NCBI GenBank assembly: GCA_017547385.1 | Contig: JAFYPU010000002.1 | Coordinates: 25,999-89,998, forward strand | Direction of reading: 5' to 3' | Length of the DNA: 64,000 bases | Source: Bacteroidaceae bacterium | Lineage (GTDB): Bacteria; Bacteroidota; Bacteroidia; Bacteroidales; Bacteroidaceae | The notes under the pieces: model-generated | Databases searched by the model: none | Seen by the model: the letters and a program-made list of their open reading frames with translations, nothing else | What the model was told of the DNA's origin: nothing | Program-made: the position numbers and the translations under genes | Shown: piece after piece, positions 19,000-28,909 of the stretch | How the letters are laid out: each line of letters opens with the position of its first letter | Numbering within the stretch: the first letter of the stretch is position 1

Positions 19000-20661
19000 T
19001 CAAGTGAACCACATCATCACCACCACTTGCGCTATCACCACTCGCAGGAACATGCACAGGGGATAGACCGTGGCATACGAAACCGAGGCTTTGTCGCCCG
19101 GAATCACGTCGTTGACATATCCCAACGCGATGGGGTTGGCCATAGCTCCACAGAGCATTCCAGCGGTAGAGGCTACGGTTTTTCCGGACCATTTCACCGA
19201 AATCACAGCCAGCAGTATCACGGGCACCAATGTGATGAGCAATCCGTAAGCAATCCACCACAAGGCGCGGGGCTGCATCACGGTTTCCACAAAGTCGGCA
19301 CCGGCCGCCAGGCCTAGGCAGGCCAGATAGATGGAAAGCCCGAGCGAACGCAGCATCAGGTTGGCCGAAGTTGTGGTGTAAGCCACCATGTGGAAACGAG
19401 GCCCGAAGGCACCGATAAGAATACCCATGATAATCGGGCCTCCTGCAAGACCGAGTCGCACCGGATAACTGATGCCCGGGAACTCGATGGGCAGACAACC
19501 AAGCACCAATCCAAGCACAATGCCTATGAAGATGGTTACCATGTTGGGCTCGTCGAGATGCTTCACGGCATTTCCGAGTTCTTTGGCCACGCGCTTCAGA
19601 CTTTCCTGCTCGCCCACCACGGTTACGCGGTCGCCCACGCGAAGTGTGAGCTGCGGAGTGGCAACCAACTGAATGCCGGCACGCTGCACGCGGCTCACAT
19701 TCACGCCATAGCGGTTGCGCAGATGAAGGTCGCCCAGGTGCTTTCCGTTGATGGATGGGCGGGTGATGAGAATGCGCTGCGACACTAATTTGCTGTCCAA
19801 AGCATTCCAGTCGATGTTCTGTTTGTTCCAATCGGTGTCGTCAATGCTTCCGAAGAAAATGGTGAGCTGTTCCACAAATCGCTGCTGTGTGATGACAAGC
19901 ACGCGGTCGCCCTCCTCAATCACGGTTTCGGCCGTCGGGAGAATCACCTTGCCACTTCGCCAAATGCGCGACACCACGAATTTGCTTTCGTCAAAGCCTG
20001 CCACCTCGTGCAGACTGCGATGAAAGACGGCCGGATTGCGCACTTGGAAGGAAGCGATGAAGGCTTCTTTTTCCTTGCTGCGATCCACTTGCGGCTTCTC
20101 GCGACGCACCAACCATCCCTTCATGATGATGAATGCCAGAATCACACCGACCAATCCCAGCGGATAAGTTACGGCGCAGCTGAGTGCCGCCACCGAATCG
20201 GGCTGCCCCAATTGTTTGAGCGTTTGTTGCGCTGCACCGAGTGCCGGAGTGTTGGTGGTGGCTCCGCAAAGCACTCCCATCATGTCGGGAAGCTCGGCTT
20301 GCCCAACCCAAACCGGAATGAGGGCCATGAGTGTGCCAAGCAGCACCACGCCCAAGGAGAGCAACGTGAGGTCACGCCCACCGATGCGGAACGAGCTGAT
20401 GAAGCCCGGACCCACCTGCAGGCCGAGCGTATAGACAAACAGCACCAAGCCGAAGCTTTCGGCATATCCCAACATTGCAGGGTCAAGGCTCAAGCCCAGG
20501 CTTCCTGCCAAAATTCCGATAAAAAAGACGAAGGTAACACCCAGTGTGATACCGCGAAAACGAATCTTGCCAAGGCTCAAACCTATGGCGCATATCAAAC
20601 TTATGATAATCACAGCCTGCACTGCGCTGTGCGAAAGAAATGTGTCTTGCAACCAGTTCAT
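19000..20661 (-). CDS. AspT/YidE-type putative anion antiporter with two RCK_C domains
   Basis: 553 residues: about five N-terminal membrane helices, two cytoplasmic TrkA-C (RCK_C) domains in the middle (around ...EEGDRVLVITQQ and LRVGDRVTVVGEQ), then about five more helices. The two membrane halves show the repeated AspT-YidE-YbjL motif (GLVLFVYTLGLQVGPGF; GLSIYLACLGLAAGADF). The family includes aspartate:alanine antiporters but most members have no known substrate. Promoter at 20700-20722 on the minus strand. Confidence 0.88.
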   Translation of the reverse strand: MNWLQDTFLSHSAVQAVIIISLICAIGLSLGKIRFRGITLGVTFVFFIGILAGSLGLSLDPAMLGYAESFGLVLFVYTLGLQVGPGFISSFRIGGRDLTLLSLGVVLLGTLMALIPVWVGQAELPDMMGVLCGATTNTPALGAAQQTLKQLGQPDSVAALSCAVTYPLGLVGVILAFIIMKGWLVRREKPQVDRSKEKEAFIASFQVRNPAVFHRSLHEVAGFDESKFVVSRIWRSGKVILPTAETVIEEGDRVLVITQQRFVEQLTIFFGSIDDTDWNKQNIDWNALDSKLVSQRILITRPSINGKHLGDLHLRNRYGVNVSRVQRAGIQLVATPQLTLRVGDRVTVVGEQESLKRVAKELGNAVKHLDEPNMVTIFIGIVLGLVLGCLPIEFPGISYPVRLGLAGGPIIMGILIGAFGPRFHMVAYTTTSANLMLRSLGLSIYLACLGLAAGADFVETVMQPRALWWIAYGLLITLVPVILLAVISVKWSGKTVASTAGMLCGAMANPIALGYVNDVIPGDKASVSYATVYPLCMFLRVVIAQVVVMMWFT

Positions 20662-20699
20662 AAATTTCCTGTATTGTTGCCGATTTTTCTATTTGCGGA

Positions 20700-20722
20700 C
20701 AAAGTTAGTGCAAGGCGAGAGC
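20700..20722 (-). promoter_or_regulatory. Promoter of the AspT/YidE-type transporter
   Basis: Minus-strand GCTCTCGCCTTGCACTAACTTTG with -7 box TAACTTTG at 20700-20707. Same recurrent promoter block as upstream of sbcD and bipA. Confidence 0.7.
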
Positions 20723-20793
20723 AAGACAAAATAAAAACCGAGAAAACTTCTCAGCCGGCTCCTTTGCAATTCACCCCCCTGTTTGCATAAAAA

Positions 20794-20856
20794 CGCGCAA
20801 GGCGTTTAGAAATTTCTGCAGTGCTTGCAGAAATTTCTAAACGCCTTGTAGATTTT
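20794..20856. repeat. Dispersed palindromic repeat, copy 6
   Basis: CAAGGCGTTTAGAAATTTCT, core GCAGTGCTTGC, AGAAATTTCTAAACGCCTTG. Perfect arms. Lies between the transporter gene and the 3' end of purL. Confidence 0.9.
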
Positions 20857-20921
20857 CGCCCATCGCATGGCTGAAAAACAGCTATGCCGGGCGGATATTG
20901 CAGAGGCCTTTCGTGAGCCTT

Positions 20922-23900
20922 TTATGCCTTGTGTGCTTCCACCCAACGGCGTGCATTGACAAAGGCTTCCATCCACGGTGTTACGTCATCGCCCTTGCGC
21001 TCTGCCGGATAGTACGGGTTCTGCCAGGGGAAGAAAGCGCGTTCGAGGTGAGGCATCATGGCGAGATGACGACCATCGGGGCTGGCAATTCCGGCCACCG
21101 AGTAGCGGCTTCCGTTGGGGTTGCCGGGATATTCGTCGTAAGAGTATTTCAACACCACGTTGTATTGATCCTCATCCAAAGGCAAGTCGAACTTACCTTC
21201 ACCGTGTGCCACCCAAATGCCGAGGCGATCACCGCTGAGCGAACCGAACATCACGCTGCGGTTGGTGGTAACCGTAACACCCACAAAGGCACTCTCGAAC
21301 TTGTGGCTGTCGTTGTGAAGCATGTGCGTGCGCTTGCTGTGCTCGGGATTGATGAGACCGAGTTCCACCATCAGCTGACAACCATTGCAGACACCGAGCG
21401 AGAGTGTGTCGGGACGGGCATAGAAGCGGTCGAGGGCAGCTTTGGCCTTGGGATTATAGAGGAAAGCACCGGCCCAGCCTTTGGCGGAACCAAGCACGTC
21501 GCTATTGGAGAAGCCGCCGCAGAACACAATCATGTTGATATCGTCCAGCGTTTCGCGGCCGGTGATGAGGTCTGTCATCATCACGTCCTTAACATCGAAG
21601 CCGGCAAGATAGAGCGCATAAGCCATTTCGCGCTCGCCATTGGTACCCTTCTCACGAATGATGGCGGCACGCACACCGCTCGGCGTGCGACGTTCGGGCG
21701 TAATGCCGAGGTTGTCGAAAGTGCCCTTCCATTCGGGACGCAGATGGAATTCGAGCGGTTGCTGCTTGTAGTTCTCGAAACGCTTCTTTGCGCAACCGTG
21801 GAAACTCTGCTTCGTGTCGAGCATATAGGAAGTGGAGTACCAAACATCGCGCAAGTGATCGATGCCGAACTGATAGGTGGCCTCATCTTTTTCCACCAGA
21901 ATGTGGCGTTCGTCGGTGGGACGACCCAATTTGACATAAGCAACACCGGCTTCGTCGAGCACTTGCTTGAATTCAGCCTTCTTGCTGTCGGCCACCTGCA
22001 CCACAACGCCAGGATTTTCGGCGAAGAGTGCCTTCACGAGGTCGGCTTTCTTGAAACCGTCGAGCGACACTTCAATACCGCCTTCGGTGTTGGCAAAACA
22101 CATTTCCAAAAGGCAGGTGATGAGACCGCCGGCGCTGACATCGTGACCGGCCAGCAAGAGTCCGTTGCTCACGAGCTGCTGCACGGCATTGAAGGCATCG
22201 CGGAAATAGTCGGGGTTCTTAACTCCGGGAACATCGCTGCCCACGAAGCCGAGGCTTTGCGCAAAGGCCGAACCGCCAAGACGGAGTTCGTCAAACGAGA
22301 AGTCGATGTGATAGAAACTGCTCTTCGGTTCGTTCACCGCAACGGGCGAAACCACCTTGCGGATGTCGCTCACTTCACCTCCCGAGCTGACAATCACGGT
22401 TCCCGGAGAAATGATTTTCTCACCGCCGGGATATTTTTGAGTCATCGAGAGAGAGTCCTTACCGGTGGGCACGTTAATCTTCAGAGCGCAGCAGAAATCG
22501 CTCAACGCCTGAACACCGCGATAGAGACGGGCGTCCTCGCCCTTCTGCGAGCGGCAGGGCCACATCCAGTTGGCAGACAGGCTGACGCTGTCCAAGCCCT
22601 CAGCCAGCGGTGCCCAAACGAGGTTGGTCAGACTCTCGGAAACGGCCAACACAGAACCGGCAGCGGGGTCTGCCAATCCGGCTTGCGGGGCATGACCGAT
22701 GGCTGTAGCGATACCGGCACGGCCTCTGTAATCAAGTGCCACCACTCCGCAGTCGGCCAAAGGCAGTTGCAATTCGCCTTGCGTCTGTTGCTGAGCCACC
22801 TTACCGGTAACGGAACGGTCCACCTTGTTGGTAAGCCAATCCTTACATGCCACGGCTTCGAGCTGAAGCACGTTGCTGAGGTATGTATCTACGTTGGCAA
22901 CGTCGTACTCAACGTTCTTATAATTTCTTTCAACGCTCTCGTCCACCATCACCGTCTTGGGCGAATGTCCGAACATCTGAGCCACATCAAGGTCGAAGGG
23001 ACGCACACCGTCGGCTTGTTGGAAGGCAAAATGCGCGTCTCCCGTTGTTTCACCCACCACATACATCGGAGCACGTTCGCGCTCGGCGATGCGGCGCACG
23101 TGTTCCAAGTGCTCTTCCTGAATAAGCAAGCCCATACGTTCCTGACTCTCGTTGGCGATGATTTCCTTCGCAGAGAGCGTGGGGTCGCCCACGGGGAGTT
23201 GCGACATGTCAATGAGGCCGCCGCATTCTTCCACAAGTTCTGAAAGGCAGTTCACGTGGCCGGCGCTTCCATGGTCGTGGATGGAAACCACGGGATTGAC
23301 ATCCTCTTCGCAGAGCGCACGCACCAAGTTGTTGGCACGCTTCTGCATTTCGGGGTTGGCACGCTGCACAGCATTGAGTTCAATGCCGGAACTGTAGCGT
23401 CCTGTATCGACAGATGACACTGAGCCACCGCCCAATCCGATGCGGTAGTTGTCGCCACCCACCATCACAACCTTGTTTCCTTTCTTGGGTTCTCCCTTCA
23501 AGCAGTCGCGCTTCGTGCCATATCCCACTCCACCGGCCAACATGATAACCTTGTCGTAACCATATCGCTCACCGTTTTCCTGGTGTTCGAAAGTGAGCAC
23601 CGAACCGGTGATGAGGGGTTGTCCGAATTTGTTACCGAAGTCGGAAGCTCCATTAGAGGCCTTGATGAGGATTTGTTCGGGTGTTTGATAGAGCCACTGA
23701 CGCACGGGCAGAATGTCTTCCCAGTCGCGGCCACCGTCCAAACGGGGGTAAGAAGTCATGTAAACGGCTGTTCCGGCAATGGGCCATGAACCTACACCGC
23801 CACCCATACGGTCGCGGATTTCGCCACCGGTACCGGTGGAAGCTCCGTTGAAGGGTTCGACTGTGGTGGGGAAGTTGTGTGTTTCTGCTTTCAGCGAGAT

Positions 23901-24623
23901 AACGCTTTCGATGTCCTTGACGACAAAATAGTCGCTCGTGGAGTGATCCTTCGGAGCAAACTGTTCGACCACGGGACCGGCAGAGAAAGCCACGTTGTCC
24001 TTATAGGCAGAAAGAATCTTGTGCGGATTCTCGTTCGTAGTCTTCTTAATCATGGCGAAGAGTGAGGAGGGCATTTCCTCACCATCGATGATGAATGTTC
24101 CGCCAAAGATTTTGTGGCGGCAGTGCTCAGAGTTGATTTGTGCAAAACCAAACACCTCAGAGTCTGTGAGCTTGCGACCGAGTTGTGCTTCCACACCATG
24201 CAGATATTCGATTTCTGCGGGCGAAAGTGCCAAGCCTTCGGCTTCGTTGTAAGTCTCAAGATCGTCGATAAACTCAATAGCGGCAGGTTTGAGGTCGATA
24301 GTGAAAATTTCTTGGTTCAAACCCTCATACATGCGCTGCAACATGGGATCGTGCTCCGCTGCAGCATCAGCCACGGGGAAAAACTCCTCGATGCGTGTAA
24401 TGCCTTGCAGATTCATGTTCTGCGTGATTTCTACGGCATTGGTACTCCAGGGAGTAATCATTTCACGGCGCGGACCAACGAAGAATCCGTCAAGGGTGTC
24501 GCTTTCCACCAATTCGGCTTCGCCATAAAGCCAACAGAGTTCGCTCACTTCGTCAGCGGAGAGCACATGGTCCACCTGTGTGGCGATGATGCTCTTCTGC
24601 GGGGTTTTGAAGAATAGAATCAT
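20922..24623 (-). CDS. purL: Phosphoribosylformylglycinamidine synthase (single-chain)
   Basis: 1233 residues, the large single-chain form of FGAM synthase used by Gammaproteobacteria and Bacteroidales. N-terminal PurS-like domain, central linker, two AIRS-like ATP-binding halves, and a C-terminal class I glutaminase with nucleophile Cys1082 (GVCNGCQLM) and the His/Glu pair in MMPHLER. It converts FGAR, glutamine and ATP to FGAM in purine synthesis. Start at 24623 chosen because the conserved N-terminus (MILFFKTPQKSI) begins there; the upstream extension is not conserved-looking. Promoter at 24713-24743. Confidence 0.97.
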   Translation of the reverse strand: MILFFKTPQKSIIATQVDHVLSADEVSELCWLYGEAELVESDTLDGFFVGPRREMITPWSTNAVEITQNMNLQGITRIEEFFPVADAAAEHDPMLQRMYEGLNQEIFTIDLKPAAIEFIDDLETYNEAEGLALSPAEIEYLHGVEAQLGRKLTDSEVFGFAQINSEHCRHKIFGGTFIIDGEEMPSSLFAMIKKTTNENPHKILSAYKDNVAFSAGPVVEQFAPKDHSTSDYFVVKDIESVISLKAETHNFPTTVEPFNGASTGTGGEIRDRMGGGVGSWPIAGTAVYMTSYPRLDGGRDWEDILPVRQWLYQTPEQILIKASNGASDFGNKFGQPLITGSVLTFEHQENGERYGYDKVIMLAGGVGYGTKRDCLKGEPKKGNKVVMVGGDNYRIGLGGGSVSSVDTGRYSSGIELNAVQRANPEMQKRANNLVRALCEEDVNPVVSIHDHGSAGHVNCLSELVEECGGLIDMSQLPVGDPTLSAKEIIANESQERMGLLIQEEHLEHVRRIAERERAPMYVVGETTGDAHFAFQQADGVRPFDLDVAQMFGHSPKTVMVDESVERNYKNVEYDVANVDTYLSNVLQLEAVACKDWLTNKVDRSVTGKVAQQQTQGELQLPLADCGVVALDYRGRAGIATAIGHAPQAGLADPAAGSVLAVSESLTNLVWAPLAEGLDSVSLSANWMWPCRSQKGEDARLYRGVQALSDFCCALKINVPTGKDSLSMTQKYPGGEKIISPGTVIVSSGGEVSDIRKVVSPVAVNEPKSSFYHIDFSFDELRLGGSAFAQSLGFVGSDVPGVKNPDYFRDAFNAVQQLVSNGLLLAGHDVSAGGLITCLLEMCFANTEGGIEVSLDGFKKADLVKALFAENPGVVVQVADSKKAEFKQVLDEAGVAYVKLGRPTDERHILVEKDEATYQFGIDHLRDVWYSTSYMLDTKQSFHGCAKKRFENYKQQPLEFHLRPEWKGTFDNLGITPERRTPSGVRAAIIREKGTNGEREMAYALYLAGFDVKDVMMTDLITGRETLDDINMIVFCGGFSNSDVLGSAKGWAGAFLYNPKAKAALDRFYARPDTLSLGVCNGCQLMVELGLINPEHSKRTHMLHNDSHKFESAFVGVTVTTNRSVMFGSLSGDRLGIWVAHGEGKFDLPLDEDQYNVVLKYSYDEYPGNPNGSRYSVAGIASPDGRHLAMMPHLERAFFPWQNPYYPAERKGDDVTPWMEAFVNARRWVEAHKA

Positions 24624-24712
24624 ATCTTTATCGTGATTTTGTTTGTTTTGTTGCAGAGATAAGATTTTTGCAGGAGCTTTATGGTTTTTCAGCCATACCA
24701 CCCATTCTCTGC

Positions 24713-24743
24713 AAAAATACGACATTGACACAGACATACCAAG
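24713..24743 (-). promoter_or_regulatory. Promoter of purL
   Basis: On the minus strand TTG (24741-24743), 20 bases, TATTTTTG (24713-24720). Leader about 85 bases; no purine riboswitch was recognised in it. Confidence 0.7.
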
Positions 24744-24853
24744 TTTTCAGCCGAAAGATTTGCAAGCAGCCCACAGAGAGAAGAATGAAAGAAGCAAAAG
24801 AAGCCTCCCCGACACACCTGCAGGAAGCTGCCAAACAAGCAAAGGCATTGGGC

Positions 24854-24921
24854 AAAAATCCGCAAGGCGTTTAGAATTTTCTACAAGCACTGCAGAATTT
24901 TCTAAACGCCTTGCAGATTTT
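24854..24921. repeat. Dispersed palindromic repeat, copy 7
   Basis: CAAGGCGTTTAGAATTTTCT, core ACAAGCACTGC, AGAATTTTCTAAACGCCTTG. Perfect arms of the AATTTT subtype, core in the opposite orientation to copies 3-6. Confidence 0.9.
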
Positions 24922-24962
24922 CGGGCGAAAGGCATGGAAATATCCACACAAAGCACAAAAAA

Positions 24963-24988
24963 ATCCCCTTTGCGTCGGCAAAGGGGAT
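24963..24988 (-). terminator. Terminator of the M16 peptidase gene
   Basis: ATCCCCTTTGC-GTCG-GCAAAGGGGAT, perfect 11-base stem; on the minus strand followed by seven T. It lies 36 bases beyond the stop codon. Confidence 0.9.
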
Positions 24989-25024
24989 AACAAGTGTTGC
25001 GTTTCGGCGTGTGCCGATGGAGCA

Positions 25025-27841
25025 TCAATGATTTTCTTCCAGACTTACGGGAAGCATGGTTACGGTTACGCGGTTGTGCTGCTTGAGAAGCACGTTGCGA
25101 ACAAAGGCCTGAATGTCGGCAGAGGTGATGCTGTTCACCACATCCTCGTATCCTGTGCGTGCATCGTAGCCCCAGCTGTTCTTGGCCACGATGAGGCTCT
25201 GCCAATAGCCGTTCTGAATTTGCTGGTTGAGATATTCCTTCAACTCATACTTCTTCACCTGGTCAAGCTCCTCGGCAGTTACACCGTTCTTGGCAATGTC
25301 GTCGATGCCTTGTTGCATCAGCAGCAAAGCAGAGTCGGCTTGTGCCGGTTTCACGGGGCAAACAATCTGGATGGCGTATTCATCACGTGTGCCGGTATCG
25401 GCCTCACCCATGGCTTGCACCGAGTAAGCCAAACCGCCCTCTTCGCGAATGCTCTTCAAGTAGCGTTGTGTAAGAATTTGACCGAGCGCATTGAGCACCA
25501 CGGCATTCTTCATGCTATATTTGAGTTCACCGCTCCACACTTGGATGATGTTGCCCTGAGGCACTTCCATTTCGCGCTTGAAGCGATTTTCCACCGTTCC
25601 GGTGCGAACATAGATTTTGTGGTCAACGAACTTCTCACGCTTCTTCTGCGCCGGCAGCGATGCAATGTAAGTTTCGGTGAAGGCACGCAGCGAATCGACA
25701 TCAAAGTTTCCGGTGAAATAGAAATCGAAATCACCGGCCGAAGCAAAGCGTTCGGAGTAGATACGCTTGATGGCGGCATAATCGGCTCCTGCCAGATCTT
25801 CCAACTTCAAGCCCTTGACACGCGGATGGTTGCCATAAACGGTGGTGCGCACTGAGTCGCTGAACGCAGTCGAGGGATCCTTTTCGGCATTGGCCAACTG
25901 CGTTTTGAGCAAATTGATGATGTTGTCGTAAGCAGCCTGATCGTCTGCCGGTTTTTGGAAGTGCAGATAGATGAGTTCGAAGAGGGTGCGGAGGTCCTTC
26001 GGAGTGGAGCTACCGGAGAGGTTGTCGGTAACCTGTCCGAGCGAAACGCGCAGACTGGCCTGCTTTCCGGCGAGTTTCTTTTCCAGTTCCACCGAGTTGA
26101 AGTTGCCCCATCCGGTGCTGTTCATCACGATGCCCAACAGGGTTGCGTTGGTCAGGTCGCTCGCGGGCAGCAAACTCGTTCCACCAAAGCTTCTTCCTGA
26201 GAAGAGCACCTGGCTCTCGTTGTGGTCGGTCTTTTGGAAGTAAACGCGTGCACCGTTGCTCAATGTCCATTCCGTGTAACCGAAGGAAGCAGCTTTTTCT
26301 TTCTTGATTTTGCCGGCTTTGGGCAGTTCGGGCACGAGCGGTTCGTTCTTCACATTGTCCACATAGGGAGTGAGCTCCGCTGCTTTGGCTGCATTGACTG
26401 CCGCTTTGAGTTCGGCAGCAGTGGGAACGCTGAAACCTTCCTTTTCAGGATACATGGCAAGCAACACAAAGTTGGTATCGACGCTGGCCACGCTCTGCGA
26501 GAAAGTTTGGCTGTAGGCCTCGGCAGGCAACTGCGGAGCCAAGGCTTTGTAAATGTTGAACTCGGTTTCGAGATCGGGGATGGGATCGTCTTCGAGGAAG
26601 TGGCGAACATACTGCGGGATGTAGAAGTCGTGCTTCTGCTTGTCGCGGTTGTCGTAGATGCTTTCCAATTGGCTCATGAACTCTTCACGCGCACGAATTA
26701 CTTCTGTGGCAGTGAGTCCGTAGCGAGCAGCGCGTTCCACCTCCTGCATCACAGCCTGCACAGCGGCAGCATCCTGACCCTGCTTCGGCACAATCTGAAT
26801 GCCGACAGCCTCCATGGTCTTACTGATGAGATAGTCGTCATAGTAGATGCCTGCGCCAACAAAGGGGCAGTCGGGCTGCTGACTCAACTCGTTGAGGCGA
26901 GCATTCACCACCGAAGTCATGACACTTGTGATGAGGGTCTGAGCGAGATAAACCGGTGTATTCTTATATTCGGCAGGCAGCGGCTCGTTCTTGAACATAA
27001 TCATGATGACGGGCTGCTTCTGCTCCTTGTCCTTATCCACGATGTAGATAGGTTCAGCATTGGCGGGCACGGGATAGTGTTCGTAAGCAGCGGGGTTCTC
27101 CGGCATCTTGATATCTGCAAAGAGGCTCTTGATTTTTGCTTCAACAGCGTCCACATCGATGTCTCCCACAACGATAATACCCTGCAAGTCGGGGCGATAC
27201 CACTTCTCATAGTAAGCACGCAAGGCTTCGGGCTTGAAGTTATCGATAACGCTCATCAAACCAATGGGATAACGATGGCCGTAACGCGAACCGGGATAGA
27301 GTGCCGGCAGATTGCGTTCGTAAATACGCATGGTGGCACTGGAGCGCATGCGCCATTCTTCGTGAATCACACCACGTTCCTTGTCGATTTCCTTGGCATC
27401 AAGGGTGAGACCGTCCGACCAGTCGCGCAAGATGAGCAAGCAACTGTCAATGTTGGTGTCGCTCACCGGCACATCATCGATGTTGTAAACAGTTTCGTCG
27501 GTCGATGTGTAGGCATTCAGGTTCACACCGAATTTCACGCCGATACGCTCGCAGTATTTCACGAGTCCGTTGCCGGGGAAATGGTCAGTACCATTGAAAC
27601 ACATGTGCTCGAGGAAGTGAGCCAGACCGCGCTGGTCTTCTTCTTCCTGCACGGCACCCACTTTCTGTGCGATGTAGAAGTTGACACGCTCCTTGGGCAG
27701 GGCGTTGTGGCGCACGTAATAAGTGAGTCCGTTGGGCAACTTACCGTAACGCACATTGGCATCCATCGGAAGTTGCTGTGCCACGGCCGGCATACAGAAG
27801 AGCACGACCAGCAGCAAAATGAGGGATTTGATTTTCTTCAT
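25025..27841 (-). CDS. M16 family zinc peptidase (pitrilysin-like), exported
   Basis: 938 residues with a signal peptide (MKKIKSLILLLVVLFCMPAVAQ). Inverted zinc motif HFLEH at residues 75-79, with the downstream Glu in the region after DAKEIDKERGVIHEEW. Two M16 halves are present: the N-terminal active copy and a C-terminal inactive copy, so the single chain resembles PqqL-type peptidases of Bacteroidetes. It probably degrades peptides in the periplasm. Start at 27841 opens the signal peptide. Monocistronic with a strong terminator. Confidence 0.92.
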   Translation of the reverse strand: MKKIKSLILLLVVLFCMPAVAQQLPMDANVRYGKLPNGLTYYVRHNALPKERVNFYIAQKVGAVQEEEDQRGLAHFLEHMCFNGTDHFPGNGLVKYCERIGVKFGVNLNAYTSTDETVYNIDDVPVSDTNIDSCLLILRDWSDGLTLDAKEIDKERGVIHEEWRMRSSATMRIYERNLPALYPGSRYGHRYPIGLMSVIDNFKPEALRAYYEKWYRPDLQGIIVVGDIDVDAVEAKIKSLFADIKMPENPAAYEHYPVPANAEPIYIVDKDKEQKQPVIMIMFKNEPLPAEYKNTPVYLAQTLITSVMTSVVNARLNELSQQPDCPFVGAGIYYDDYLISKTMEAVGIQIVPKQGQDAAAVQAVMQEVERAARYGLTATEVIRAREEFMSQLESIYDNRDKQKHDFYIPQYVRHFLEDDPIPDLETEFNIYKALAPQLPAEAYSQTFSQSVASVDTNFVLLAMYPEKEGFSVPTAAELKAAVNAAKAAELTPYVDNVKNEPLVPELPKAGKIKKEKAASFGYTEWTLSNGARVYFQKTDHNESQVLFSGRSFGGTSLLPASDLTNATLLGIVMNSTGWGNFNSVELEKKLAGKQASLRVSLGQVTDNLSGSSTPKDLRTLFELIYLHFQKPADDQAAYDNIINLLKTQLANAEKDPSTAFSDSVRTTVYGNHPRVKGLKLEDLAGADYAAIKRIYSERFASAGDFDFYFTGNFDVDSLRAFTETYIASLPAQKKREKFVDHKIYVRTGTVENRFKREMEVPQGNIIQVWSGELKYSMKNAVVLNALGQILTQRYLKSIREEGGLAYSVQAMGEADTGTRDEYAIQIVCPVKPAQADSALLLMQQGIDDIAKNGVTAEELDQVKKYELKEYLNQQIQNGYWQSLIVAKNSWGYDARTGYEDVVNSITSADIQAFVRNVLLKQHNRVTVTMLPVSLEENH

Positions 27842-28020
27842 ATCACTATAAAATTTTGATGTTGTATTTAGAAATTCCGTCAAAGTTTTTGTGCATTTGA
27901 TATGCAAACATGTTTATTCACACATCCTTGCACGGCTGCAAATGTACTGTTTTTTTTGCACCGAGCGGCGTTTTGCTGAAATTTACGATACATTGCGGCG
28001 GCTTTTTCGCGGTATTAAAG

Positions 28021-28028
28021 TAAATTTG
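28021..28028 (+). promoter_or_regulatory. -7 box before cutC
   Basis: TAAATTTG, 28 bases upstream of the cutC start codon. No good -33 element. Confidence 0.5.
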
Positions 28029-28056
28029 TCGGTAATAATCAATATTCACCATCATC

Positions 28057-28797
28057 ATGACAACACTCGAAATATGTGCCGGCAGCATTGAAAGTGTGCT
28101 GGCAGCCCGCGAAGGCGGTGCAGACCGTGTGGAACTCTGCGCCGCGCTCGAAGTGGGAGGCATCACGCCGTCAGCAGGACTCATAGCTGCTGCACGCGAA
28201 GTGCCGGACCTTCAATTGCACGTGCTCATCCGTCCGCGTGGGGGCGATTTCCTTTATGACGCACACGAAGCACGATGCATGGAGCACGACATCCGCTTGT
28301 GCCGCGACCTGGGGGTGGATGGCGTGGTCATTGGTGCGCTTTCGGCCGACGGCAATGTTGACATGACGCTGTGCCGACGGCTCGTGCAAGCTGCCGAGGG
28401 CATGAGCATCACCTTTCACCGGGCTTTCGACATGTGCCGTGATCCGCACCGGGCCTTGGAGGAAATTATCGACATCGGTTGTCATCGGTTGCTCACTTCA
28501 GGACAAGCGGCATCCGCACTCGAAGGGGCTGCTGCCATAAAGCAACTGAATGCACAGGCCGCAGGCCGCCTCATCCTGATGCCGGGATGCGGTGTGAGCA
28601 GCCGCAATGCTGCTGAAATCCTGAAAGCCACGGGAGCCTCGGAAATCCATGCTTCGGCTCGCCACGATGTGGGAAGCCGCATGCAGTTCCGCCACGAAGG
28701 AGTGAGTATGGGCAATAAGGGGGCTGACGAATACGCTCGAAAAGAGACGTGTGCTTCCGAAGTTCGCGCCATTGTTGAGGCCATCAAAAAAATTTGA
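28057..28797 (+). CDS. cutC: CutC family protein
   Basis: 246 residues, one TIM-barrel domain with the family start (TLEICAGSIESVLAAREGGADRVELCA split over the first two strands) and the motif FHRAFDMCRDP. CutC was named for copper homeostasis in E. coli, but a direct copper role is doubtful in many bacteria; the enzyme activity is not established. No copper genes are near. Followed by a bidirectional terminator shared with the convergent gene. Confidence 0.92.
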   Translation: MTTLEICAGSIESVLAAREGGADRVELCAALEVGGITPSAGLIAAAREVPDLQLHVLIRPRGGDFLYDAHEARCMEHDIRLCRDLGVDGVVIGALSADGNVDMTLCRRLVQAAEGMSITFHRAFDMCRDPHRALEEIIDIGCHRLLTSGQAASALEGAAAIKQLNAQAAGRLILMPGCGVSSRNAAEILKATGASEIHASARHDVGSRMQFRHEGVSMGNKGADEYARKETCASEVRAIVEAIKKI

Positions 28798-28846
28798 TGC
28801 CATCTGAATTCCTTATTCGGAAACTTTGCAATTGATGTATATATAA

Positions 28847-28889
28847 AAATCTGCACGCCTTGTTGAAACATCACAAGACGTGCAGATTT
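28847..28889. terminator. Bidirectional terminator between cutC and the transglutaminase-like gene
   Basis: AAATCTGCACGCCTTGT pairs with ACAAGACGTGCAGATTT (one mismatch) across a 9-base loop, with A-rich left and T-containing right sides. Confidence 0.75.
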
Positions 28890-28909
28890 GTTATACCCTG
28901 CTCCGTGTT

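Noticed and set aside
20898-23243. 781-codon plus-strand open frame over purL
   Set aside because: Antisense shadow of purL; composition is His/Val-rich with no recognisable domain.
24624-24740. Purine riboswitch in the purL leader
   Set aside because: The leader is only about 85 bases and shows no three-way junction or conserved pyrimidine loops.
2333-24921. Repeats as a CRISPR array
   Set aside because: Copies are kilobases apart with genes between them, are palindromic, and no cas genes are present.
26222-27859. 545-codon plus-strand frame over the M16 gene
   Set aside because: Antisense shadow; the minus strand holds a clear signal peptide and HxxEH motif.
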